From assembly GCF_030817415.1 (NCBI RefSeq), contig NZ_JAUSZI010000002.1, positions 7,254,001 through 7,318,000 of the forward strand: a stretch of 64,000 nucleotides of DNA, written 5' to 3'. The DNA comes from Streptomyces umbrinus. Lineage in GTDB: Bacteria > Actinomycetota > Actinomycetes > Streptomycetales > Streptomycetaceae. The translations under genes and the position numbers were made by a program. Under the pieces are notes generated by a model that was given only the letters and a program-made list of their open reading frames with translations, did not search any database and was not told the DNA's origin. Position 1 is the stretch's first letter. Every line of letters begins with the position of its first letter. Below, in pieces: positions 7,546-15,876 of this stretch.

Positions 7546-9987
7546 GTGGCCGCTCAGGTTCAGCAGGAAACGGCGTTCGATCCGGTGGGCGACTCCGTGC
7601 GCGACCGCGAGATCGGCGTCGAACAGGAACACCTGGATCGGGTGTACCAGCGCCTCGAGGAAAAGATCCACGAGGCGGAGTTCCTGATGAACGACGCCGC
7701 CCAGCGCGGCCAGGTCGGTACACCCGGAGCACTCGCGGAGCGTGACGCGCAGGTGTTCCGGGCGGGGATCCACCTCAACCGCCTGAACAACGAGTTCGAG
7801 GACTTCCTCTTCGGAAGGATCGACCTCCTCGCCGGCAAGGACGGCAAGAAGGGCCCGGACGGCGCGTACACGGCCGTGGAACCCGCCGAGGGCGCGGTAC
7901 GGCCCGACAACACCGCCGAGATCGCGGAGACCCTCCACATCGGCCGTATCGGCGTCCTGGACTCGGACTACTCGCCGCTGGTCATCGACTGGCGGGCCCC
8001 GGCGGCCGCGCCGTTCTACCGCTCCACACCGGTCGATCCCGGCCGGGTGGTACGCCGCCGGGTCATCCGCTCCAAGGGCCGCAGGGTCCTCGGGGTCGAG
8101 GACGACCTGATGCGCCCGGAGCTGAAAGCTTCCCTCTCCGGCCGCGAACTGCCGGTGATCGGCGACGGCGCGCTGATGGCCGCGCTCGGCCAGGCCCGCA
8201 GCCACACCATGCGGGACATCGTGGCCTCCATCCAGGCCGAGCAGGACCTGGTCATCCGGGCACCCGCCGCGTCCGTCACGTACGTGGAGGGCGGTCCTGG
8301 CACCGGCAAGACGGCGGTCGCCCTGCACCGGGCCGCCTACCTGCTCTACCAGGACCGCAGGCGGTACGCGGGCGGCATCCTGATCGTCTCGCCGACGCCC
8401 CTGCTGGTGGCGTACACCGAGGGTGTCCTGCCGTCCCTCGGAGAGGAGGGCCAGGTCGCCATCCGCGCGGTCGGCTCCCTGGTCGACGGCGCCGAGGCCA
8501 CGCTGTACGACTCGCCGGCGGTGGCCCGGGCCAAGGGCTCGTACAGGATGCTCAAGGTGCTGCGGAAGGCGGCGCGGGGGGCGCTGGAGGCACCGGGCGA
8601 GCCCGGCCGGGCGCCCGCGCGGGGCAGGCGGAACGGACAGGCCGGCCACAACGGCCACAACGGTCAGAACGGCCAGCTCTCGTTCGGCGACCCCGACGAC
8701 GACTTCGCCGACTCCGACGACGAACCGCAGGCGTCCTCCGCCACACCCGACCGCCTCCGAGTCGTCGCCTTCGGGCGCCGGCTGGAGCTGGAGGCGCCCG
8801 AGCTGGACCGGATCCGCCAGAACGCGCTCTCCGGGACCGCCCCCGTGAACCTGCTGCGCCCGCGCGCCCGCAAGCTGCTGCTCGACGCCCTCTGGGCGCG
8901 GTCCGGCGCCGGGACCCGGCACACGGACGCCGAGCTGGCGGCCGAGCTGCGCTCGTCGTTCGACGAGGACGTCAGCTCCGAGGACAGCTTCATCGAGTTC
9001 GTCGACGTCTGGTGGCCCGAACTGGCACCGAGTGCCGTTCTGGAGGCGATGGCCGACGAGAAACGGCTCGGACGCTGGGCGCGGCGGATCCTCAACCCCG
9101 GTGAGGTCCGGCGGGTCGCCCGCTCCCTCAAGCGGGACGGCCTCTCCGTGCACGACGTGGCCATGCTCGACGAACTCCAGGCCATCCTCGGCACCCCGGC
9201 CCGCCCCCGCAGGAAGCGCGACCTCGACCCGCTCGACCAGCTGACGGGCCTGGAGGAGCTCATGCCCGTACGCGAGGAGACGCAGCGCGAGCGGGCCGAG
9301 CGGCTGGCCCAGGAGCGCACGGAGTACGCGCACGTCATCGTCGACGAGGCGCAGGACCTCACGCCCATGCAGTGGCGCATGATCGGCCGCCGCGGCAGGC
9401 ACGCCACGTGGACGGTGGTCGGCGACCCCGCCCAGTCCTCGTGGTCGGACCCGGACGAGGCCGCCGAGGCCCGTGACGAGGCCCTCGGCACGCGCCCGCG
9501 CCGCCGTTTCGAGCTCACCGTGAACTACCGCAACCCGGCCGAGATCGCCGAGCTCGCCGCCAAGGTCCTGGCCCTGGCCATGCCCGGCTCCACCTCCCCG
9601 TCCGCGGTGCGCTCCACAGGCGTACGGCCGCGCTTCACCGCCGTACGGGACTCCCTGGCCAAGACCGTGCGGGAGGAGGCCGCGCGGCTGCTCGACCAGG
9701 TCGACGGCACGGTCGGTGTCGTCGTCGCCATGAACCGCCGCGCCGAGGCCGCGCGCTGGCTCGCCGGGCTCGGCGACCGCGTGGTGGCGCTCGGCAGCCT
9801 GGAGGCGAAGGGACTGGAGTACGACGCCACGGTGGTCGTCTCCCCGGCGGAGATCGCCGACGAGTCGCCGGCCGGACTGCGCGTGCTGTACGTGGCGCTG
9901 ACCCGGGCCACCCAGCAGCTCACCGTCGTCTCGGCCGACCGCGACGAACCGGACGCGGACGGGGTGCCGGACCTGCTGCGGGACTGA
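7546..9987 (+). CDS. HelD/HelR-family RNA polymerase-associated helicase-like ATPase
   Basis: Superfamily-1 ATPase of 813 residues. The N-terminus is a charged coiled-coil arm (about 20-95: EQEHLDRVYQRLEEK) typical of HelD proteins. Walker A GGPGTGKT has its Lys at 255. Walker B VDEAQD is near residue 600, and the C-terminal motif VALTRATQQL is present. Known HelD/HelR proteins enter RNA polymerase, release stalled or rifamycin-bound complexes and recycle the enzyme. An acidic/Gly-Asn-rich linker (about 350-400) splits the ATPase halves. The GTG start follows a GAAGGGGG ribosome site. I saw no rifamycin-associated element upstream, so a rifampicin-resistance role is not supported here. Confidence 0.85.
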   Translation: MAAQVQQETAFDPVGDSVRDREIGVEQEHLDRVYQRLEEKIHEAEFLMNDAAQRGQVGTPGALAERDAQVFRAGIHLNRLNNEFEDFLFGRIDLLAGKDGKKGPDGAYTAVEPAEGAVRPDNTAEIAETLHIGRIGVLDSDYSPLVIDWRAPAAAPFYRSTPVDPGRVVRRRVIRSKGRRVLGVEDDLMRPELKASLSGRELPVIGDGALMAALGQARSHTMRDIVASIQAEQDLVIRAPAASVTYVEGGPGTGKTAVALHRAAYLLYQDRRRYAGGILIVSPTPLLVAYTEGVLPSLGEEGQVAIRAVGSLVDGAEATLYDSPAVARAKGSYRMLKVLRKAARGALEAPGEPGRAPARGRRNGQAGHNGHNGQNGQLSFGDPDDDFADSDDEPQASSATPDRLRVVAFGRRLELEAPELDRIRQNALSGTAPVNLLRPRARKLLLDALWARSGAGTRHTDAELAAELRSSFDEDVSSEDSFIEFVDVWWPELAPSAVLEAMADEKRLGRWARRILNPGEVRRVARSLKRDGLSVHDVAMLDELQAILGTPARPRRKRDLDPLDQLTGLEELMPVREETQRERAERLAQERTEYAHVIVDEAQDLTPMQWRMIGRRGRHATWTVVGDPAQSSWSDPDEAAEARDEALGTRPRRRFELTVNYRNPAEIAELAAKVLALAMPGSTSPSAVRSTGVRPRFTAVRDSLAKTVREEAARLLDQVDGTVGVVVAMNRRAEAARWLAGLGDRVVALGSLEAKGLEYDATVVVSPAEIADESPAGLRVLYVALTRATQQLTVVSADRDEPDADGVPDLLRD

Positions 9988-9994
9988 CCGGGGC

Positions 9995-10015
9995 CCGGTC
10001 CGCGGGCCGGACCGG
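9995..10015 (+). terminator. Hairpin after the HelD-like gene
   Basis: CCGGTCCG (9995-10002) pairs with CGGACCGG (10008-10015) across a 5-nt loop, starting 8 nt after the stop codon. Confidence 0.55.
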
Positions 10016-10215
10016 ACCGAGCGCGAAGAACCTTCTCCGTGAACCTCCGGTACGGGAATTGCCTTACGGGGATCGTTTGTTACGGTTGGTGTGGCACCGG
10101 CCCGATCCAAGCCCCCGGGCCCAACCTTCGTCGCTACGAGCGACCACTTGCCGCGAGGCGAGCATGGCGGGTCGGTGTCATTGAACGAGTTCCGTTCGAC
10201 GTGTTGTGAGCGGGA

Positions 10216-10250
10216 GAGAGGCCCCTGTCACCCAGTGACAGGGGCCTCTC
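10216..10250. terminator. Perfect 15-bp stem hairpin upstream of the malic enzyme gene
   Basis: GAGAGGCCCCTGTCA (10216-10230) pairs exactly with TGACAGGGGCCTCTC (10236-10250) around a 5-nt loop. It lies 229 nt past the helicase stop and 131 nt before the malic enzyme start. It could end helicase read-through or a small transcript starting near 10060-10200. The rest of 9988-10380 shows no open frame I trust. Confidence 0.6.
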
Positions 10251-10380
10251 CTTGGTTGAGAACAAAACGTTCGCAATCCAGGGCGGCTACCACGTACTCC
10301 GCGGTAGGTGCGACGATCGGACGGCAAACCCGCGAACCAGTAGCGCTCGCAGTACCCGGTGAAAGCAGAGGAAGTCGGCC

Positions 10381-11796
10381 ATGGCAACGGCGCCCAGCGT
10401 CTCCTACTCGATTACGGTCCGGTTGGAGGTGCCCGCGAGCGGAACCGCGGTCTCCCAGATCACCACCGCCGTGGAGTCCCACGGAGGCTCGGTGACGGGC
10501 CTCGACGTGACGGCCTCCGGCCACGAGAAGCTCCGGATCGACGTCACCATCGCGGCGACGTCCACCGCCCACGCCGACGAGATCGTCGAGCAGTTGCGCG
10601 GCATCGAGGACGTGACGCTCGGCAAGGTGTCCGACCGTACGTTCCTGATGCACCTCGGCGGCAAGATCGAGATGCAGTCCAAGCATCCGATCCGCAACCG
10701 TGACGACCTCTCGATGATCTACACCCCGGGCGTGGCCCGCGTGTGCATGGCGATCGCCGAGAACCCCGAGGACGCCCGCCGTCTGACCATCAAGCGCAAC
10801 ACCGTCGCGGTCGTGACGGACGGCTCGGCGGTGCTGGGCCTGGGCAACATCGGCCCGATGGCCGCCATGCCGGTCATGGAGGGCAAGGCGGCCCTCTTCA
10901 AGCGCTTCGCCGACATCGACGCCTGGCCGCTGTGCCTGGACACCCAGGACACGGACGAGATCGTCGCGATCGTCAAGGCGATCGCCCCGGGCTTCGCCGG
11001 CATCAACCTCGAGGACATCTCGGCCCCGCGCTGCTTCGAGATCGAGGCCCGTCTGCGTGAGGCCCTCGACATCCCCGTCTTCCACGACGACCAGCACGGC
11101 ACGGCGATCGTCGTGCTCGCGGCCCTGACGAACGCGCTGCGCGTGGCCGGCAAGGCGATCGGTGACATCCGGGTCGTCATGTCCGGCGCGGGCGCGGCCG
11201 GTACGGCCATTCTGAAGCTGCTGCTGGCCGCCGGCGTCAAGCACGCCGTCGTCGCCGACATCCACGGCGTGGTGCACGCGGGCCGTGAGGACCTGGTGAA
11301 GGCCGCCGCCGACTCGCCGCTGCGGTGGATCGCCGACAACACCAACCCCGAAGGGGTCACGGGGACGCTCAAGGAGGCCGTGCGCGGCTCGGACGTGTTC
11401 ATCGGCGTCTCGGCCCCGAACGTGCTGGACGGCGACGACGTGGCCGCCATGGCCGAGGGTGCCATCGTGTTCGCGCTCGCGAACCCTGACCCCGAGGTCG
11501 ACCCGGCGATCGCCCGTCAGACCGCGGCCGTCGTGGCCACCGGCCGCTCCGACTTCCCGAACCAGATCAACAACGTGCTGGTCTTCCCGGGTGTCTTCCG
11601 CGGTCTGCTGGACGCGCAGTCCCGCACGGTCAACACGGAGATGATGCTTGCTGCCGCAACCGCTCTGGCGGACGTGGTGACCGAGGACGAGCTCAACCCG
11701 AACTACATCATCCCCAGCGTCTTCAACGACAAGGTCGCGGGCGCCGTCGCGGGCGCGGTCCGCACCGCGGCGAAGGCGGCGGGCGCGACGGCCTGA
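10381..11796 (+). CDS. NAD-dependent malic enzyme with N-terminal ACT domain
   Basis: Protein of 471 residues. Residues 1-85 form an ACT-like regulatory domain (YSITVRLEVPASGTAV). Residues about 95-240 are the malic N-terminal domain, with NRDDLSMIYTPGVARVC and the catalytic Lys/Asp region NLEDISAPRCFEIE and FHDDQHGTA. The NAD-binding domain follows (about 245-465, MSGAGAAGTAILKLL). It catalyses oxidative decarboxylation of malate to pyruvate, linking the TCA cycle to acetyl-CoA supply. GAGGAAG lies about 9 nt before the ATG. The ACT domain suggests control by an amino acid or other small ligand (inference). It is transcribed alone from a 390-bp upstream region. Confidence 0.92.
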   Translation: MATAPSVSYSITVRLEVPASGTAVSQITTAVESHGGSVTGLDVTASGHEKLRIDVTIAATSTAHADEIVEQLRGIEDVTLGKVSDRTFLMHLGGKIEMQSKHPIRNRDDLSMIYTPGVARVCMAIAENPEDARRLTIKRNTVAVVTDGSAVLGLGNIGPMAAMPVMEGKAALFKRFADIDAWPLCLDTQDTDEIVAIVKAIAPGFAGINLEDISAPRCFEIEARLREALDIPVFHDDQHGTAIVVLAALTNALRVAGKAIGDIRVVMSGAGAAGTAILKLLLAAGVKHAVVADIHGVVHAGREDLVKAAADSPLRWIADNTNPEGVTGTLKEAVRGSDVFIGVSAPNVLDGDDVAAMAEGAIVFALANPDPEVDPAIARQTAAVVATGRSDFPNQINNVLVFPGVFRGLLDAQSRTVNTEMMLAAATALADVVTEDELNPNYIIPSVFNDKVAGAVAGAVRTAAKAAGATA

Positions 11797-12464
11797 GCGC
11801 CGGCCCGACCCTCCTGGGGCCTGCCGCTCCGGCCCCCGCTCGGCCTGCGGCCTTGTCCTCAAACGCCGGACGGGCTGGGGTGAGATGCGGGTGCGGGTGC
11901 GTTGTGGCTGCTCGCGCCCGCGCGGCGGAGCCGCAAATGGACACAGCCCCGCGCCCCTGATGGGCGCGGGCGTACCGCCGTCATTTCAGCCCCTCCGGCG
12001 ATCGAGGAGCGGGCGTTCGGGGGCGGAGCCCCTGAAATGGGCGGGACTGGGTAGGGGAGGCGGGGGCGGGGAAATTCCCCGCCAGGTGGCGACTGTGACG
12101 GTTGCCACCCGGCCCCCGTACCGGCGCGTCGCCGGACGTGGGGCGTCAGGCCGCCTCTAGGGTGGCGGCCATGGCTCAGTCCCTGAGGGCCCACCAGGCC
12201 TTTCAGGCCCTGCGGTCCGCTGCCGGGAACCGACGGAGCGTCACCAATTCGAGGCCGTGGCGCTTTTCGTGTGACTCCCAGGGGTGCCGGATTGGCTTTC
12301 CCGCCGCAGGTGGGGGCAGGATGCGTCTTCGGGCGCGAGGGTCCGGCCCCGGACCCGGGTCCGGGGACCGCCGAGGAACCTGGCAGCATCGGCTTCGACG
12401 TGCCCAATATGCGGCTCCGCCGCGTGGCACGCCTCAACGGCAAGAAGAACACGGGAGTAACAAC
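11797..12464. other. 668-bp intergenic region with dispersed repeats, upstream of hupA
   Basis: No gene I can support. The left half (about 11853-12035) contains copies of two repeat families that recur elsewhere in this window. The right half presumably holds the hupA promoter. I could not pick a promoter with confidence. Confidence 0.6.
11853..12035. repeat. Cluster of dispersed intergenic repeats
   Basis: Segment 11853-11880 carries CCTCAAACGCCGGACGGGCT. Segment 11901-11969 carries GCGGCGGAGCCGCAAATG followed by CCCCGCGCCCCT. Segment 11987-12035 carries CCCCTCCGGCG, then GGGGGCGGAGCCCC. Close copies occur at 12871-12895, 55874-55943 and 63360-63507. They look like non-coding structured repeats common between Streptomyces genes. 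Confidence 0.7.
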
Positions 12465-12746
12465 ATGAACCGCAGTGAGCTGGTGGCCGCGCTGGCCGAC
12501 CGTGCCGAGGTGACCCGCAAGGACGCCGACGCCGTTCTGGCCGCCTTTGCCGAGACCGTCGGTGAGATCGTCGCCAAGGGCGACGAGAAGGTCACCATCC
12601 CCGGCTTCCTGACCTTCGAGCGCACCCACCGTGCCGCTCGCACCGCGCGGAACCCGCAGACCGGCGACCCGATCCAGATCCCCGCCGGCTACAGCGTCAA
12701 GGTCTCCGCCGGCAGCAAGCTCAAGGAAGCCGCCAAGGGCAAGTGA
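12465..12746 (+). CDS. hupA: Nucleoid-associated protein HU (HupA type)
   Basis: Protein of 93 residues with the whole HU fold: MNRSELVAALADRAEVT at the N-terminus, the GFLTFERTHRAARTARNPQTG flexible arm split around residues 45-65, and KVSAGSKLKEAAKGK at the end. It binds and bends DNA without sequence preference. It lacks the Lys/Ala-rich tail of the sporulation-specific HupS, so it is the vegetative, short HU. GGGAG sits upstream of the ATG, and a 17-bp stem terminator follows. Its position between malic enzyme and murA matches hupA of S. coelicolor. Confidence 0.93.
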   Translation: MNRSELVAALADRAEVTRKDADAVLAAFAETVGEIVAKGDEKVTIPGFLTFERTHRAARTARNPQTGDPIQIPAGYSVKVSAGSKLKEAAKGK

Positions 12747-12816
12747 CCTTGCCGTCTACACCTCGCGGGACGGTGTTCTCGGTAGGTAGCAGGCAGTAGG
12801 TAGTAGTAGCTAGTGC

Positions 12817-12853
12817 GATGGGGCGGCACCCGGATCCCGGGTGCCGCCCCATC
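12817..12853 (+). terminator. Strong 17-bp stem terminator after hupA
   Basis: GATGGGGCGGCACCCGG (12817-12833) pairs perfectly with its complement (12837-12853) around a 3-nt loop, about 70 nt after the hupA stop. A TAG/GTAG-rich simple-sequence stretch (about 12781-12813) precedes it. Confidence 0.85.
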
Positions 12854-12923
12854 GCTGTTGCGCTTACCACTGGCCTCAAACGCCGGCCGGGCTGAACAGT
12901 GCCCGGCCGGGATGGTTCTCGCT

Positions 12924-13120
12924 AGCCGAGCGCCTTGCCCGGCAGTTCCACCTTCGCGCCCAGTTCCACGAGCTTCTCCATGCTGTGTCTGTCCGGGGGA
13001 TGACCCCCGGACCCCCAGCCGGTGGCGGGACTGCCGTGAGCCGGTGTCAGGACAGGCTGTCAGCCGAGCGCCTTGCCCGGCAGTTCCACCTTCGCGCCCA
13101 GTTCCACGAGCTTCTCCATG
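12924..13120. repeat. 59-bp direct repeat: duplicated 3' end of murA
   Basis: Bases 12924-12982 repeat 13062-13120 without a mismatch, 79 bp apart. The right copy is the real 3' end of murA (its last 19 codons and the last stop base). The left copy lies downstream of the gene and ends in its own in-frame TAG on the - strand. This is a partial duplication, not a gene. Confidence 0.9.
12991..13012 (-). terminator. 9-bp stem hairpin downstream of murA
   Basis: GTCCGGGGG (12991-12999) pairs with CCCCCGGAC (13004-13012) around the loop ATGA. It lies between the two copies of the murA tail, 48 nt beyond the murA stop in the direction of transcription. Confidence 0.6.
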
Positions 13121-14406
13121 AAGTTCTCGTAGCCGCGGTTGATCAGGTCGATGCCGTGGACGCGGGACGTGCCCTGGGCGGCCAGCGCGGCGATGAGGTA
13201 CGAGAAGCCGCCGCGGAGGTCGGGGATGACCAGATCGGCGCCCTGGAGCTTCGTGGGGCCCGACACGACCGCCGAGTGGAGGAAGTTGCGCTGGCCGAAG
13301 CGGCAGTGGGAGCCGCCGAGGCACTCGCGGTAGAGCTGGATGTGTGCGCCCATCTGGTTGAGCGCGGAGGTGAAGCCGAGACGGGACTCGTACACCGTCT
13401 CGTGGACGATGGAGAGGCCGGTCGCCTGCGTGAGGGCGACGACGAGCGGCTGCTGCCAGTCCGTCTGGAAGCCCGGGTGGACGTCCGTCTCCAGCGCGAT
13501 GGACTTCAGCTGGCCGCCGGGGTGCCAGAAGCGGATGCCCTCGTCGTCGATCTCGAAGGCGCCGCCCACCTTCCGGTAGGTGTTCAGGAATGTCATCATC
13601 GAGCGCTGCTGGGCGCCGCGGACGTAGATGTTGCCTTCGGTCGCCAGGGCCGCGGAAGCCCACGAGGCGGCCTCCAGGCGGTCTGGAAGGGCCGCGTGGG
13701 TGTAGCCGCCGAGCTTGTCGACACCCGTGACACGGATGGTGCGGTCGGTGTCCATCGCGATGATCGCGCCCATTTTCTGCAGAACGCAGATCAGGTCCTC
13801 GATCTCCGGCTCCACGGCCGCGTTCGACAGCTCCGTCACGCCCTCCGCGAGGACGGCCGTCAGCAGCACCTGCTCGGTCGCGCCCACGGACGGGTACGGC
13901 AGCGTGATCTTCGTGCCGCGCAGTCGCTGCGGAGCCTCCAGGTACTGGCCGTCCGCGCGCTTCTCGATCGTCGCGCCGAACTGGCGCAGCACCTCGAAGT
14001 GGAAGTCGATCGGCCGGCCGCCGATGTCGCAGCCCCCCAGGCCAGGGATGAACGCGTGCCCGAGGCGGTGCAGGAGGGGACCGCAGAGGAGGATCGGGAT
14101 ACGCGACGAGCCCGCGTGCGCGTCGATGTCCGCGACGTTCGCGCTCTCCACGTGCGACGGGTCCATGACGAGCTCGCCCGGCTCCTCGCCCGGACGGACC
14201 GTCACACCGTGCAGCTGCAGCAGCCCGCGTACGACCCGCACGTCACGGATGTCGGGGACGTTGCGCAGTCGGCTCGGAGCACTACCGAGCAGCGCGGCGA
14301 CCATGGCCTTCGGTACGAGGTTCTTCGCACCGCGGACACGGATCTCGCCCTCCAGCGGGGTTCCGCCGTGGACAAGGAGTACGTCGTCTGAGCCGTTGAC
14401 GGTCAT
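13060..14406 (-). CDS. murA: UDP-N-acetylglucosamine 1-carboxyvinyltransferase (MurA)
   Basis: EPSP-synthase-fold enzyme of 448 residues that adds enolpyruvate from PEP to UDP-GlcNAc, the first committed step of peptidoglycan synthesis in the cytoplasm. Visible catalytic features are GAKNLVPK (substrate Lys at 28) and the mobile loop with Cys126 in GGCDIGGRP, the fosfomycin target. The Cys is present, so the protein is not of the intrinsically resistant Asp type. The ATG at 14406 begins MTVNGSDDVLLVHGG; upstream in-frame codons look non-coding. The last 19 codons are duplicated downstream. Confidence 0.93.
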   Translation of the reverse strand: MTVNGSDDVLLVHGGTPLEGEIRVRGAKNLVPKAMVAALLGSAPSRLRNVPDIRDVRVVRGLLQLHGVTVRPGEEPGELVMDPSHVESANVADIDAHAGSSRIPILLCGPLLHRLGHAFIPGLGGCDIGGRPIDFHFEVLRQFGATIEKRADGQYLEAPQRLRGTKITLPYPSVGATEQVLLTAVLAEGVTELSNAAVEPEIEDLICVLQKMGAIIAMDTDRTIRVTGVDKLGGYTHAALPDRLEAASWASAALATEGNIYVRGAQQRSMMTFLNTYRKVGGAFEIDDEGIRFWHPGGQLKSIALETDVHPGFQTDWQQPLVVALTQATGLSIVHETVYESRLGFTSALNQMGAHIQLYRECLGGSHCRFGQRNFLHSAVVSGPTKLQGADLVIPDLRGGFSYLIAALAAQGTSRVHGIDLINRGYENFMEKLVELGAKVELPGKALG

Positions 14407-14648
14407 GTATCTCGCGTTCCGGTTGGTTGGGCAGGGGCGAAGAAGCAAGCGTAATGGCCGCCTACCCCCCTTCAGTAAGCCCAAGGGCGCCCCAGGGACG
14501 TCATAGCTTTGCCACAACACGAACCGCTCCTAAACGGACACACGGGGTCACCGGCAGGGGCGTGCGCTCCACCTGCATCTGTACGCCCTGAGCTGCATTC
14601 ACCCGGGTACGGGTATTGCCTCCCCCCGCACGGGGAAGATGCGGGATC

Positions 14649-15230
14649 ATGTCTCGCATGACCGAGGTGTCCTCGCTCACAGGGCGGCTGCTCGTGGCCA
14701 CGCCCGCCCTGGCGGACCCCAACTTCGACCGCGCGGTGGTGCTGCTCCTCGACCACGACGAGGAGGGCTCCCTGGGTGTCGTCCTCAACCGCCCCACACC
14801 AGTGGATGTGAGCGACATCCTCTCGGGCTGGGCGGATCTCGCGGGCGAGCCCGGCGTGGTCTTCCAGGGCGGCCCGGTCTCGCTCGACTCCGCGCTCGGT
14901 GTGGCGGTGATACCGGGGGGCGCGTCGGGGGAGCGTGCTCCGCTGGGCTGGCGGCGGGTGCACGGGGCGATCGGGCTCGTGGACCTGGAGGCCCCGCCGG
15001 AACTGCTCGCCTCGGCCCTCGGTTCGCTCCGGATCTTCGCGGGATACGCGGGCTGGGGCCCCGGACAGCTGGAGGACGAGCTCGTCGAGGGCGCCTGGTA
15101 CGTGGTGGAGTCGGAGCCCGGAGACGTCTCCTCGCCCTCTCCGGAACGGTTGTGGCGAGAGGTGCTGCGCCGCCAGCGCAACGAGCTGGCGATGGTGGCC
15201 ACGTACCCGGACGACCCTTCGCTCAACTGA
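14649..15230 (+). CDS. YqgE/AlgH family protein
   Basis: Protein of 193 residues of the UPF0301 (YqgE/AlgH) family. It has the conserved opening LTGRLLVATPALADPNFDRAV split by LLLDHDEEG, then LGVVLNRP and FQGGPV near residue 75. Biochemical function is unknown; in proteobacteria, relatives affect alginate or are linked to redox/Hsp genes. The ATG at 14649 (MSRMTEVSS) follows GGGAAGATG. A second ATG at 14658 is equally possible. The gene is divergent from murA and 29 nt ahead of the DUF3039 gene. Confidence 0.85.
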   Translation: MSRMTEVSSLTGRLLVATPALADPNFDRAVVLLLDHDEEGSLGVVLNRPTPVDVSDILSGWADLAGEPGVVFQGGPVSLDSALGVAVIPGGASGERAPLGWRRVHGAIGLVDLEAPPELLASALGSLRIFAGYAGWGPGQLEDELVEGAWYVVESEPGDVSSPSPERLWREVLRRQRNELAMVATYPDDPSLN

Positions 15231-15259
15231 TGCTCCTTGGCTTCAGTACTCTTGCGTCT

Positions 15260-15562
15260 ATGAGCACTCTTGAGCCTGAGACCCAGCCCCAGCGAGGCAC
15301 TGGGACGGGGACCCTCGTAGAGCCGACGCCGCAGACGTCGCACGGCGACGGGGACCACGAGCGCTTCGCCCACTACGTCCAGAAGGACAAGATCATGGCG
15401 AGCGCGCTGGACGGCACGCCCGTCGTGGCGCTCTGCGGCAAGGTGTGGGTGCCGGGCCGTGACCCGAAGAAGTACCCCGTGTGCCCCATGTGCAAGGAGA
15501 TCTACGAGTCCATGGGCGCCGGCGGCGACGAGGGCAAGGGCAAGGGCGGCGGCGACAAGTAG
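15260..15562 (+). CDS. DUF3039 protein (small Cys-containing)
   Basis: Protein of 100 residues with the DUF3039 core: FAHYVQKDKIMASAL, then VVALCGKVWVPGRDP and YPVCPMCKEIY. The C-G-K and C-x2-C motifs could bind a metal, as in a zinc ribbon. The tail is Gly/Lys-rich. The family is conserved across actinobacteria without known function. It starts at the ATG at 15260, 29 nt after the YqgE gene, so the two are probably co-transcribed and end at the hairpin 15674-15708. Confidence 0.88.
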   Translation: MSTLEPETQPQRGTGTGTLVEPTPQTSHGDGDHERFAHYVQKDKIMASALDGTPVVALCGKVWVPGRDPKKYPVCPMCKEIYESMGAGGDEGKGKGGGDK

Positions 15563-15673
15563 CGCCCCCTGCGCGCCCCCGGTGACTTCCCGCCCGGTGC
15601 GGGGCGCCGGGCGCAGTGATGCCTTGTCGGTGGTCCAACCCTTCGCCGAGTGGACGGGTTTGCCGTGAGCGTG

Positions 15674-15708
15674 GGCCCCGGATGTGCTCTTTGGGCGCTT
15701 CCGGGGCC
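15674..15708 (+). terminator. Terminator after the DUF3039 gene
   Basis: GGCCCCGGA (15674-15682) pairs with TCCGGGGCC (15700-15708) across a 17-nt loop, followed by TTTGT. It separates the DUF3039 gene from the sugar-transport operon. Confidence 0.7.
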
Positions 15709-15764
15709 TTTGTACTGTCCGTGTACGGTCCACACGTTGCACGGAGTGCTTCGAGTGGTCACAG

Positions 15765-15780
15765 AGTGGTTGAGACCTCT
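15765..15780. promoter_or_regulatory. DasR-responsive element-like operator
   Basis: AGTGGTTGAGACCTCT matches the DasR dre consensus (AGTGGTCTAGACCACT) at 13 of 16 positions, including both TGGT and ACC half-site cores. It lies about 97 nt before the GTG of the sugar-binding-protein gene. DasR is the GlcNAc-responsive GntR regulator of chitin and aminosugar genes. The operon ends in a GH20 hexosaminidase gene, which supports the match. Confidence 0.55.
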
Positions 15781-15876
15781 TGTGGCCATGTTCATGTAGT
15801 CCATAGCCTCCGACGTGTTGTGCAGCGCAAAACCACCATTGCACGTGCTGCAACGCGCTCCCCCGGAGGACGCCTC

